Shown in pieces: positions 18,463-25,852 of a stretch of DNA of 64,000 nucleotides. The notes under the pieces were generated by a model. It worked only from the letters and a program-made list of their open reading frames with translations, ran no database searches and was not told the origin of the DNA. Each line of letters opens with the position of its first letter. Position 1 is the first letter of the stretch. The translations under genes and the position numbers were made by a program. The stretch spans positions 35,316-99,315 of the forward strand of contig NZ_JAGDYL010000015.1 of assembly GCF_017565705.1 (NCBI RefSeq). The letters run 5' to 3'. Source of the stretch: Leucobacter ruminantium (lineage in GTDB: Bacteria > Actinomycetota > Actinomycetes > Actinomycetales > Microbacteriaceae).

Positions 18463-19287
18463 CTACTGCAGCCGCTTGCGGATCCAGGCCGATGCCAGGT
18501 CCACCGCGACGATCACCACGAGGATGATGATCAGGTAGGTCAGCATCTCGTCGAACTGGAAGGTCTTGATGGCCTTGTTGATGAGCAGCCCGATGCCGCC
18601 GGCGCCCACGAGCCCGAGTACGAGCGACGAGCGCACGTTCACATCGAAGCGGTAGAGCAGCAGACCGGTGAGCTGCGGCAGAACGGTAGGGATCGTCGCG
18701 TTCGCGACCACCTGCCACCGCGAGGCCCCGGCCGTGCGCAGCGCCTGCTCCGGGCCGGGGTCGACGTCCTCCATCGCCTCCGACCACAGCTTGCCCATGA
18801 CGCCCGTGTTGTGGGCGATGAGCGCGAGCACGCCCGCGAAGGGGCCGAGGCCCACCGCGGTCACGAAGATGAGGGCGAACACGATGTCGGGCACGGCGCG
18901 GAAGAACGACAGGATCCCTCGCGCCACCTGGTAGACGACGGCGTTGGGACTCGTGGTGCGCGCGCCGAGCACCGCGAGCAGCAGCGCGAACGGCACGGAG
19001 ATCGTGGTGCCGAGCAGGCCGATCCAGAGCGTGGTCATCGCACCGTCGATGCCCGCGCGCACCACATCGGGGCTGAGATCGGGAGGGATCGCCTCCGCCA
19101 GGAAGTTCGTCATGCCCTGAGCGCCCGTGACGAGCTTGCCCGGGGAGAACTCCGTGGCCGAGAACGCCATGAGGTGCAGCAGCACGAGCACGGCGACGAT
19201 GACGGCCCACGAGCCGGCGCGATACGGGGCCCGGGGGTCGCGGGGAACGGGAAGCGCCTCGGGGGCGCGGGTGAGGGTCGTGGTCAT
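18463..19287 (-). CDS. phnE: phosphonate ABC transporter permease PhnE
   Basis: The 274-residue inner-membrane permease has about six helices and the BPD_transp loop EALRTAGASRWQVVANATIPTVLP-like region that contacts the ATPase, written here as EQALRTAGASRWQVV. PhnE-type features are FFRAVPDIVFALIFV and RFDVNVRSSLVLGLVGAGGIG. TGAGGAA precedes the ATG. It is the last gene of a phnD-phnC-phnE run, 8 bp after phnC. The transporter brings in phosphonates or related organophosphorus compounds. Confidence 0.92.
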   Translation of the reverse strand: MTTTLTRAPEALPVPRDPRAPYRAGSWAVIVAVLVLLHLMAFSATEFSPGKLVTGAQGMTNFLAEAIPPDLSPDVVRAGIDGAMTTLWIGLLGTTISVPFALLLAVLGARTTSPNAVVYQVARGILSFFRAVPDIVFALIFVTAVGLGPFAGVLALIAHNTGVMGKLWSEAMEDVDPGPEQALRTAGASRWQVVANATIPTVLPQLTGLLLYRFDVNVRSSLVLGLVGAGGIGLLINKAIKTFQFDEMLTYLIIILVVIVAVDLASAWIRKRLQ

Positions 19288-19295
19288 CGGATTCC

Positions 19296-20087
19296 TCAGA
19301 GGTAGAGCGAGCCGAGCTCGACGTCGTCGATATCGAGCACGGAGGAGTCGAACACGAGACGGCCGCCGCGCAGGCCGATCACGCGGTCGGCGTATGCCCG
19401 GGCCAGCTGCGGCTGATGCAGCACCGCCGCGACGCCGAGGTTCTCCTCGACGGCGAGCCTGCGCAGCAGCCGCATGACGTCGTCGGCGGCTTTCGGGTCG
19501 AGCGCGGAGACCGGTTCGTCGGCCAGGATCATGCGCGGCCGCTGGCAGAGCGCGCGGGCGATCGCGACGCGCTGCTGCTGGCCGCCGGACAGGCTGCCCG
19601 CGCGATCGTGGGCGCGGTCGGCGAGGCCCACGCGGTCGAGGCACACCATCGCCTCCTCCTGCAGACTCCGGGGGAAGAGCGGAGGGATCGAACGCCAGCC
19701 GGGCAGGCGCGCGAACCCTCCGGCGCACACGTTCTGCAGCACCGTGCGGCGCTGCACCAGGTGGATCTTCTGGAACACGGTCGCCGCGGTGCGGCGCGCC
19801 TCGGCACGACGCTGCGCACTCGCCTCGCTGAGCCTGACGCCCGCGATCGTGATGTCGCCGGAGTCCGCCTCGATGAGGCCGTTCACCGCACGCAGCGTGG
19901 TCGATTTGCCCGAGCCGTTGGCCCCGAGGAACGCGACCACCTCGCCAGCGTGCACGCGCATGCTCATGTCGGAGAGCACGACGCGGTCGCCGAAGCTCTT
20001 GGAGATGGCGCGCACGTCCAGCAGCACCTCGCGGGCGGCTGCGGCATCCGCGGGAGCCTGAGCCCCGAGCAGTGTGGCGGCGCTCAT
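19296..20087 (-). CDS. phnC: phosphonate ABC transporter ATP-binding protein PhnC
   Basis: A 263-residue ABC ATPase with Walker A GANGSGKST (residues 55-63), Q-loop FQKIHLV, signature LSGGQQQR, Walker B RMILADEP followed by VSALDP, and a switch His (VLHQPQ). LVQRRTVLQNVCAGGFARL resembles PhnC of other phosphonate systems. Its ATG shares one base with the phnD stop codon (TGATG), so translation is coupled. It works with PhnD and PhnE. Identification as PhnC rests on family resemblance plus its partners. Confidence 0.92.
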   Translation of the reverse strand: MSAATLLGAQAPADAAAAREVLLDVRAISKSFGDRVVLSDMSMRVHAGEVVAFLGANGSGKSTTLRAVNGLIEADSGDITIAGVRLSEASAQRRAEARRTAATVFQKIHLVQRRTVLQNVCAGGFARLPGWRSIPPLFPRSLQEEAMVCLDRVGLADRAHDRAGSLSGGQQQRVAIARALCQRPRMILADEPVSALDPKAADDVMRLLRRLAVEENLGVAAVLHQPQLARAYADRVIGLRGGRLVFDSSVLDIDDVELGSLYL

Positions 20088-20998
20088 CACACGTCTTCCT
20101 CGGTGAGGCCCATGGTCTCGGCCAGGTCGAAGAGCGGTCGGTAGGTCGCGTCGTCGACCTCGATGAGCGGCCCCGCGGGGTCGACGCCGAGGAAACCGCT
20201 GACCTGCTCGACGGACTCGGCGTCGAGGCTCAGCAGCGCCTCCTTCACCGCGGTCTTGAATTCCTCGGGCAGGTTCTCGCGAACGGTGATGGGATCGTTG
20301 GGGATCGGCTCCGACTCCCAGATCTGCCGGTACTCCGACTCGTCGAAGGTGCCCTCCGCCTTCGCGGTCGCGAGGGTCTGCGAGTTGATCTGCGCGGCGT
20401 CGACCGTGCCGTTGACGAGAGCCAGCAGCGCCTCGGGGTGTCCGCCCGCGTAGTCCCACTGCACGTCCCCGTCGATGCCCGCCTCGACGAGCGCCGACAT
20501 CGGCAGCGCGTCGCCCGAGGTCGAACCCGGGCTGCCGAGCGCGAGCGTCTTGCCCTCGAGGTCCTCGATGGTCTGCACGGGCGAGTCCTTCGGCACCCAG
20601 ATGCCGCCGGTGTAGGTGGTGGGCTTGCCCTCCGCATCGCCGAACGAGGCGAGGGCGGTGGCGCCGGCGCGCTCGTTCGCGAACACGAAGCCGAGCGGGC
20701 CGAACTGCGCGATCTCGAGCTGGTCGTTCTCCATTGCGAGCACCTCGGCCGCGTAGTCCTCGGTGATGCTCACCTCGACCGGGCAGTCGAGCTTCTCGGA
20801 CAGCGCGTCGGCGAGCACCTGGTAGGCGGGCTCCAGGCGCTCCGGATCCTCGTAGGGCAGGATGCCGAAGCGGATCCTGCCGTCGGGGCACGTGGCCGAG
20901 GCCTCGCCCGAAGCGGCGTCCGCCGGCGACGAGCACGCGATGAGGCCGAGGCCGAGCAGTGCGACCGCCGAGGCGGCGATGATGGTGTTCTTCTTCAC
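20087..20998 (-). CDS. phnD: phosphonate-binding lipoprotein PhnD
   Basis: The 303-residue solute-binding protein starts with a lipoprotein signal peptide (KKNTIIAASAVALLG, lipobox LIAC with Cys at about residue 23), so it is anchored to the outer face of the membrane. The mature part has the PhnD/Phosphonate-bd look: RFGILPYEDPERLEPAYQ, IAQFGPLGFVFANE, LALGSPGSTSGDALP and the phosphonate-contact region. The GTG at 20998 follows a very good AAGGAG at 4 nt. It precedes phnC and phnE in one operon. The exact ligand (aminophosphonate, phosphite or ester) cannot be read. Confidence 0.92.
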   Translation of the reverse strand: MKKNTIIAASAVALLGLGLIACSSPADAASGEASATCPDGRIRFGILPYEDPERLEPAYQVLADALSEKLDCPVEVSITEDYAAEVLAMENDQLEIAQFGPLGFVFANERAGATALASFGDAEGKPTTYTGGIWVPKDSPVQTIEDLEGKTLALGSPGSTSGDALPMSALVEAGIDGDVQWDYAGGHPEALLALVNGTVDAAQINSQTLATAKAEGTFDESEYRQIWESEPIPNDPITVRENLPEEFKTAVKEALLSLDAESVEQVSGFLGVDPAGPLIEVDDATYRPLFDLAETMGLTEEDV

Positions 20999-21030
20999 GA
21001 TTCTCCTTGTGGATTCGGGGTTCGGGGACT

Positions 21031-21080
21031 TGGTTTCGACTCGCATGGTTTCGACTCGCTGCGCTCGCTCAACCAGCGGG
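21031..21080. repeat. REP-like intergenic element (one full and one partial copy)
   Basis: GGTTTCGACTCGCTGCGCTC continues into GCTCAACCAGCGGG (21047-21080) and is preceded by a 14-bp direct partial copy (21031-21044). It can fold through GACTCGC and GCTCGCTC arms. Related copies lie near 31484, 36028 and 56806. The stop codon of the FAD oxidoreductase gene falls inside it. Confidence 0.75.
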
Positions 21081-22241
21081 AGGTACTGCGCTCGCTCGAC
21101 CGGCGGCGGGGAGGGCGGCGATGGTGCGGGCGCCGAGCGCGAGACCGACGGTCATGCCGGTGCCCGTCGTCACGGAGACGGCGGTGACGCCGGGAACCGG
21201 CGACTCCCGCAGGATGCGCCGACGATCGCTCGCGGCGTAGACGCCCTGCCAGCGCTCGAGCACTTCGAGACGCCGGGCGCCGAGCAGCGCGGCCGCCTCA
21301 TCGAGCAGCAGCTGCGACCAGCGCTCGTCGAGGAACGGAGGCGCGGTGTCGTGCGTCGCGTGCGAGTCGCCCACGAGCAGCGTGCCGTCGTCCTGCTGCG
21401 TGAGCATGACATTGGCGTCGATCTCGAGCAGCTCGGGTCGATCCCTCGCGAGCTCCGCCCGCAGCGCCTCGGCAGCGGGGCCCTCGAACGCGCCGTAGCG
21501 CAGCATCGAGGTGCCGGTGAGCACTGCCGGGCCGAGCCCCATAGCGTGGGGCGCGCGCACGCGCACCATCTGCAGCGCGCACTCCCGCACCCCGCCGCGC
21601 TCGGCGACCTCGGGGAAGAGACGCCCGAGCAGGTGGCCGGCGGCGACGACCACGTGGTCGGCCTCCAGCGCGCCTCGGCTCGTCACGACCTCGACGCCGC
21701 CGCGCGCGCCCGTCTCGACGGCGTGCACGGTCGTGCCGAAGCGCACCTCGCCGCGCTCGTGCGCGTCGACCCATGCCGCGATGCGGGCGACCGTCGTGCG
21801 CGGGTTCGCCGTGATGTCGTCGGGCAGGAGGGCCGCCGCTCGGGGCCGCACCGAGGGGTCGAGGCGCAGCGCGTCGCCCGTCTCGGCGCCCGACAGCAGC
21901 CGGGCGCGCTCCGGTGCGCGCCCCATTAGCTCGTGGAGTACCGCCTCCTCCGCAGCCGAGCGGGCGACGACGAGAGTGCCCGAGCGCCGGGCCTCGACCC
22001 CTGCGCGCTCGACGAGTGAGTGCCAGATGGGCAGCGACTCCTCCGCGAGTTCGCGCAACTCGCCGGCCTGCACGGAAGCGCCGACGTGACCGAAGTTGCG
22101 CACACTCGCGAGCACGGCGGCCGAGTCCTGCTCGACCACGGTGACCCGGTAGCCGGCGTCGAGCGCGGCCACGGCGTGGGCGAGGCCGACGATGCCGGCC
22201 CCGACGACCGCGATGCGCGGTGCTGATGCGATGGGTGTCAT
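21069..22241 (-). CDS. FAD-dependent oxidoreductase of the phosphonate-linked (TIGR03364-like) clade
   Basis: A 390-residue DAO-family flavoenzyme with the FAD-binding GAGIVGLAHAVAALDAGYRVTVVE start (GxGxxG) and a C-terminal GTGMTVGLALG. The context, next to phnDCE and a phosphonatase-like HAD gene, matches the clade described as TIGR03364, proposed to deaminate an aminophosphonate oxidatively and hand the aldehyde to a phosphonatase. The assignment to that clade comes from context and memory, not from a search. The last codons overlap a REP-like repeat. It diverges from the gntR gene across a 164-bp spacer containing an inverted-repeat operator. Confidence 0.85.
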   Translation of the reverse strand: MTPIASAPRIAVVGAGIVGLAHAVAALDAGYRVTVVEQDSAAVLASVRNFGHVGASVQAGELRELAEESLPIWHSLVERAGVEARRSGTLVVARSAAEEAVLHELMGRAPERARLLSGAETGDALRLDPSVRPRAAALLPDDITANPRTTVARIAAWVDAHERGEVRFGTTVHAVETGARGGVEVVTSRGALEADHVVVAAGHLLGRLFPEVAERGGVRECALQMVRVRAPHAMGLGPAVLTGTSMLRYGAFEGPAAEALRAELARDRPELLEIDANVMLTQQDDGTLLVGDSHATHDTAPPFLDERWSQLLLDEAAALLGARRLEVLERWQGVYAASDRRRILRESPVPGVTAVSVTTGTGMTVGLALGARTIAALPAAGRASAVPPAG

Positions 22242-22257
22242 GGGACCATCGTGACGA

Positions 22258-22285
22258 GCGAGAAGTAGTCATAACAACTTCTCGC
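22258..22285. promoter_or_regulatory. inverted-repeat operator upstream of the FAD oxidoreductase gene
   Basis: GCGAGAAGT (22258-22266) and ACTTCTCGC (22277-22285) flank a 10-bp centre. The inner part contains TAGTCATAACAACTT, which recurs in near-identical form at 22378. Read on the minus strand it has a GT-N4-AC core as in GntR/HutC operators. Confidence 0.65.
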
Positions 22286-22377
22286 GACCTCGTTCGGACA
22301 GAGTTCACCGCCGTTCGCCGATGAGCCAGAAAGGCAAACGAGCGTTCACCCGATCGTCACCCGGGATCCCTCCCGAC

Positions 22378-22392
22378 TAGTCAAGACAACTT
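22378..22392. promoter_or_regulatory. second GntR-type operator, over the gntR -10 region
   Basis: TAGTCAAGACAACTT matches 13 of 15 bases of the first site. It runs straight into the -10-like TATAGG/TAGGCT (22392-22399), 6-8 nt before the gntR ATG, so gntR is probably leaderless and self-repressed. Confidence 0.6.
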
Positions 22393-22405
22393 ATAGGCTG
22401 TCGGC

Positions 22406-23155
22406 ATGACCGAGCACTCGCCCCTCCACGCGCAGCTGTACGACGAGATGGTGCGCCGCATTCGCACCGGCGAATGGCAGCAGGGGGAACGCGTGCCCAG
22501 CGAGAAGTCGCTGGTCGCCGAGTTCGGCACCTCCCGCGGCCCCGTGCGCCAGGCTCTCGCGGCGCTCCGCTCGGAGGGCATGATCGTCGGCGGCCGCGGC
22601 GCCCCTCCGCGCGTGCACCGCACCGTGCCCGCGCAGTCGTTCGACACCTTCATGTCGTTCACCGAGTGGGCGCGCGGACTCGGCTTCACCCCGGGTCAGC
22701 GCGTGATCGAGGCGGGCAGGCGCCCGGCCACCGAGGAGGTCGCCCGCGAACTGCGAGTCTCCCCCGACGCGCCCATCATCGAGATCATCCGGGTGCGCCT
22801 GCTCGACGAGAAGCCCGCCATGCTCGAACGCTCGATCTTCCCCTACGAGATCGGGCGCCGCCTGCTCACCGCCGACCTCGACGGCGGCAGCATCTACCAG
22901 GCGCTGCGCGAGACGGGCTCGCTCCCGGTGCGCGCCCGGCACGTCATCGACGCGATCGCCGCGCACCCCCTCGAGGTCGAGCAACTGCACATTCCGCAGG
23001 GCACGCCGCTGCTGCGCGTGCGCCGACTCGCCTTCGACGCATACGGGCATGTCATCGAGACCGCGGACGACCGCTACCTGCCCGACATGACGAGCTTCGT
23101 CGTCGAGAACACCGCGGCCCACCGCGTGCCGCTCACCCGTCAAGCCACCGCCTGA
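22406..23155 (+). CDS. GntR/HutC-family regulator with UTRA domain
   Basis: The 249-residue protein has an N-terminal winged helix (MVRRIRTGEWQQGERVPSEK, LVAEFGTSRGPVRQALAAL) and a UTRA ligand-binding domain from about residue 85 (ARELRVSPDAPIIEIIRVRL, MLERSIFPYEIG, LEVEQLHIPQGTPLLRVRR). PhnF-type regulators of phosphonate genes have this layout. It is transcribed away from the FAD oxidoreductase and with the HAD gene 22 bp downstream. Two TAGTCA-nn-ACAACTT sites in the divergent spacer are the likely operators, with the phosphonate or its aldehyde as probable inducer. Confidence 0.9.
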   Translation: MTEHSPLHAQLYDEMVRRIRTGEWQQGERVPSEKSLVAEFGTSRGPVRQALAALRSEGMIVGGRGAPPRVHRTVPAQSFDTFMSFTEWARGLGFTPGQRVIEAGRRPATEEVARELRVSPDAPIIEIIRVRLLDEKPAMLERSIFPYEIGRRLLTADLDGGSIYQALRETGSLPVRARHVIDAIAAHPLEVEQLHIPQGTPLLRVRRLAFDAYGHVIETADDRYLPDMTSFVVENTAAHRVPLTRQATA

Positions 23156-23177
23156 ACCTCCGAGGAGAACCCACCCC

Positions 23178-23885
23178 ATGATCACTCTCGCCGTATTCGA
23201 CATGGCAGGTACCACCGTCGACGACGGGGGCGGCGTCTACGAGGCTCTGCGCCTCGCGGTCGAGGAGACCGGCGCGACCGTCTCCCCCGCGGACCTCCAG
23301 GCCTGGATGGGCACCGAGAAGCGCGCCGCCATCACGGCGCTCATCGAACTCGGCGGAGGCGATCCCACGCTGGCCGCGGACACGGTCGACCGCGCCTTCG
23401 ATCGCTTCCTCGCGCTCCTCGACGAGATCTACACGGCCCATCCGCCCACGCCGATCGCGGGTGCGCCCGAGACGATCGCCGAGCTGCGCGCCTCCGGCGT
23501 CAAGGTCGCGCTCACGACCGGCTTCTCGGTCGATGTGGCCACCGGCATCCTCGATCGGCTCGGCTGGGTCGTCGGGGGCGGGGAGGGCGAGGGATCCCTG
23601 CAGCTCGACGCGCTCGTCTGCGGAGACGAGGTCGCGCAGGGGCGGCCGGCGCCCTACATGATCCACCGGGCGATGGAGCGCACGGGCGTTCTCGACGTCG
23701 CGGAGGTGCTGGTGGCCGGCGACACGGCTGTCGACGTACGGGCGGGAGCGCACGCAGGCGCCGCGATCACGATCGGGGTGCTCTCGGGCAAGCTCGACCG
23801 CGCGGCCTTCGCCGGGGAGCCCTTCACCGCGCTGCTCGGATCGGTCGCCGAGATCCCGGCGTTCCTCGCCGCGCACGGAGCGTAA
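23178..23885 (+). CDS. phosphonatase-like HAD hydrolase (TIGR03351-like)
   Basis: The 235-residue enzyme keeps the features that set phosphonatases apart from ordinary HAD proteins: DMAGT in place of DxDxT (nucleophile Asp8), a Lys in the cap domain (GTEKR, Lys48) in the place of the Schiff-base lysine of PhnX, Arg156 (QGRPAPY) in place of the usual Lys, and GDTAVDV as the acidic motif. It should cleave the C-P bond of phosphonoacetaldehyde or a close analogue. No PhnW transaminase gene is seen, consistent with an amine-oxidising partner, the FAD enzyme. A GEGEGS insertion at residues 135-140 is coded by GAGGGATCC DNA. GAGGAG precedes the ATG. Confidence 0.88.
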   Translation: MITLAVFDMAGTTVDDGGGVYEALRLAVEETGATVSPADLQAWMGTEKRAAITALIELGGGDPTLAADTVDRAFDRFLALLDEIYTAHPPTPIAGAPETIAELRASGVKVALTTGFSVDVATGILDRLGWVVGGGEGEGSLQLDALVCGDEVAQGRPAPYMIHRAMERTGVLDVAEVLVAGDTAVDVRAGAHAGAAITIGVLSGKLDRAAFAGEPFTALLGSVAEIPAFLAAHGA

Positions 23886-23917
23886 TACCCCTGCCCCCGC
23901 TGCGAGCACGCCCGTTC

Positions 23918-23956
23918 CGTGCGACTGCACCCGTTCGGTTCGGGTGCAGTCGCACG
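23918..23956. terminator. 16-bp perfect stem, convergent terminator
   Basis: Arms 23918-23933 and 23941-23956 are exactly complementary, beginning CGTGCGACTGCACCCG, with the 7-nt loop TTCGGTT. It lies between the convergent HAD and EEP genes. No T-run follows. Confidence 0.75.
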
Positions 23957-24005
23957 AATGGGGCGTAGTCGCCGCTGCGAGCGGGCGAGCGGGCAGTCGC
24001 GGCGC

Positions 24006-24701
24006 TCAGGCGGGGACCGGCTGCAGCGTGTCCTTGCGCATCGTCGCCGACACCATGATCGGCAGGTGGTCCGAGAGCCCGCGGTCGAGCGTGCGCACGC
24101 TCTCGATGTCGAGGCCCGACGAGGTCGCGAAGTCGAAGTGCCCGCGGAACATCTTGTAGCGGGTGTAGGTGCGCTTGTCGCTCAGGCTCAGCTCGTAGCC
24201 GTGATCCCTCATCTCGAGGTCGAGGCGCCCCTTGAACACAGGGTAGTTGTAATCGCCGACCATGAGCGCGGGCAGGCCGGGCCCGAGCTGCCGCAGCTCG
24301 CCGAGCGCGGCGTGGATCTGGTGGCGGCGCAGCGAGTTGAGCGCCGTCAGCGGGGCCGCATGGAATGACGCGATCACCAGGTCGCGCCCGGTCTCGAAGT
24401 CGTGCAGCCGGGCCCCGAGCAGGCGCTCGTGCGCCGGAGCGGCGATGCGGTCGTGCAGGGATCGCTTCAGCTGGAAGGTGTGCGCGGAGCGGGTTCCGAA
24501 GCGTTCGTCGCGCACGTACATCGCGAGGCCCAGCCGGTTGCGCTCAGTCGCGTGCACCAGGTTCAGGTGACCGAGGTGCGCGGGCAGGGCGACGGCCTCC
24601 GCCTCCTGCAGGCACAGCACATCGGCCTGGTGGGTCTCCGCGAGCGCCTCCAGCTCGCACACGGCCCGGTTCTTCCTCAGGTTGTAGCTGATGATCCGCA
24701 T
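24006..24701 (-). CDS. endonuclease/exonuclease/phosphatase (EEP) family protein
   Basis: A 231-residue cytoplasmic protein with the EEP fold: ISYNLRKN (Asn), VLCLQEAE (metal-binding Glu), IASFHAAPLT (His), MVGDYNYP (Asp and Asn) and GLSDHLPI (the final Asp-His pair). The substrate, DNA, phosphoinositide-like or sphingomyelin-like, cannot be told from motifs. ATG 24701 follows GAGGAAGGGG. The reading frame remains open upstream, but the motif start and ribosome site fix this beginning. It is convergent with the HAD gene and lies 86 bp downstream of the LysR gene on the same strand. Confidence 0.85.
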   Translation of the reverse strand: MRIISYNLRKNRAVCELEALAETHQADVLCLQEAEAVALPAHLGHLNLVHATERNRLGLAMYVRDERFGTRSAHTFQLKRSLHDRIAAPAHERLLGARLHDFETGRDLVIASFHAAPLTALNSLRRHQIHAALGELRQLGPGLPALMVGDYNYPVFKGRLDLEMRDHGYELSLSDKRTYTRYKMFRGHFDFATSSGLDIESVRTLDRGLSDHLPIMVSATMRKDTLQPVPA

Positions 24702-24787
24702 TCCGCGCCCCTTCCTCGGGAGGATGCCGGCGACCGCCGACAGCACCACAATACGCCGGGAACCCTGAGGGCGGGACTCGGATTCTC

Positions 24788-25696
24788 TCAGTCGAGGCGC
24801 AGTTCCGCGGCCGATGCGGCGAGCGCATCGCGCACCGCGGCGAGCGCCGGATGCGCGCCGCGGGAGGCCCGCGCGGCGGTGAAGATGCTGCGGTGCGGGC
24901 GGCCGGGCAGGTCGACGATGCGCAGCCGCTCCCCGGTACGCACGAGGCCGGGCAGCAGCGCCGCCGCGTTGCCGGTCTCGATGAGTCGTACGTGCGCCTG
25001 CAGGTCGGCGGTCTCGAAGCGCACGTCGGGTTCGAAGCCGGCGCTGCGGCAGGCCTGCTCCGACCAGTGCCTCGTCGCCGCACCGGGCGGTTCCATGACC
25101 CACGGCAGCTCCGCGAGATCGGCGAGCCCCGCGACGCGGTCGAAGCGCGCGTCGCCCGCGCCGAGCGGCGGGAGCGCGAGGCGGATGGGATCCCTAGCGA
25201 GCGGCACGCGATCGAGCCCCGGGAAGTGCTCGGTCGAGTGCCCCGGGTACTGCTCGGCGACGACGAGGTCGAAGCCGCGCGCCCACGTCTCGCGCAGCGC
25301 GGCGCCGGGCTCGCCCTGCACCACCTCGACGCGCAGGCCGGGGTAGCGCTCGCGCAGGCGGCTCAGCGCTCCGGGCACGAGGGAGAGCATCGCGGTCTGG
25401 AAGACGGCGAGGCGGATGGTTCCGCCCACCTCCGAACGCGCCCGGTGCAGTGCCGACTCGGCCCGCTCGAGCCCGGCGAGCAGTTTCTCGGCCTCGGCGA
25501 CGAGCGCTTCGCCCGCCGCGGTGAGTTCGAGCGTGCGCCCCGTCTTGCGCAGCAGCGGCACGCCGGCCTCGCGTTCGAGGATGCCGAGCTGCTGCGACAC
25601 CGCGGACGGGCTGTAGTTGAGGGCCTCGGCGACCGCTGCGACGGTGCCGCGGGCATGCAGTTCCCAGAGCAGGCGGAGGCGCTTCATCTCGAGCAT
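24788..25696 (-). CDS. LysR-family regulator, probably of putA
   Basis: The 302-residue protein has the LysR helix-turn-helix at residues 5-60 (LWELHARGTVAAVAEALNYS, SAVSQQLGILEREAGVPLL) and a two-lobe effector domain. AGGAGG lies 8 nt before the ATG. It diverges from putA across a 156-bp, unusually AT-rich spacer, the classical arrangement of a LysR regulator and its target, so proline-responsive control of putA-putP is inferred. Confidence 0.9.
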   Translation of the reverse strand: MLEMKRLRLLWELHARGTVAAVAEALNYSPSAVSQQLGILEREAGVPLLRKTGRTLELTAAGEALVAEAEKLLAGLERAESALHRARSEVGGTIRLAVFQTAMLSLVPGALSRLRERYPGLRVEVVQGEPGAALRETWARGFDLVVAEQYPGHSTEHFPGLDRVPLARDPIRLALPPLGAGDARFDRVAGLADLAELPWVMEPPGAATRHWSEQACRSAGFEPDVRFETADLQAHVRLIETGNAAALLPGLVRTGERLRIVDLPGRPHRSIFTAARASRGAHPALAAVRDALAASAAELRLD

Positions 25697-25756
25697 GCCG
25701 CGCCCTCCTCTCGACAGGGATCCAAAACTTCAGTTCTTCTTCATCTTATTCTGCAA

Positions 25757-25769
25757 AAAGCGTTGCTTT
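25757..25769. promoter_or_regulatory. possible LysR site in the lysR-putA spacer
   Basis: AAAGC-GTT-GCTTT is a short inverted repeat within the AT-rich tract 25730-25790. LysR proteins favour T-N11-A-type inverted repeats, so this is a candidate only. Confidence 0.35.
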
Positions 25770-25852
25770 ACTTCATTCTTTCCCCGGCGCACACTGGGCT
25801 CATCATCTTCGCGGCACCTCGCCGACACCGACGTCACCCAGAAAGGCCTCCC

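Noticed and set aside
20088..20936. Upstream extension of the phnC frame
   Set aside because: It overlaps phnD in another frame and reads as low-complexity Arg/Gly/Ala; the coupled TGATG junction fixes the start.
24851..25852. Upstream extension of the putA frame by about 330 codons
   Set aside because: It is antisense to the lysR gene, ends in an AT-rich promoter tract, and does not resemble PutA; GTG 25853 has a ribosome site.
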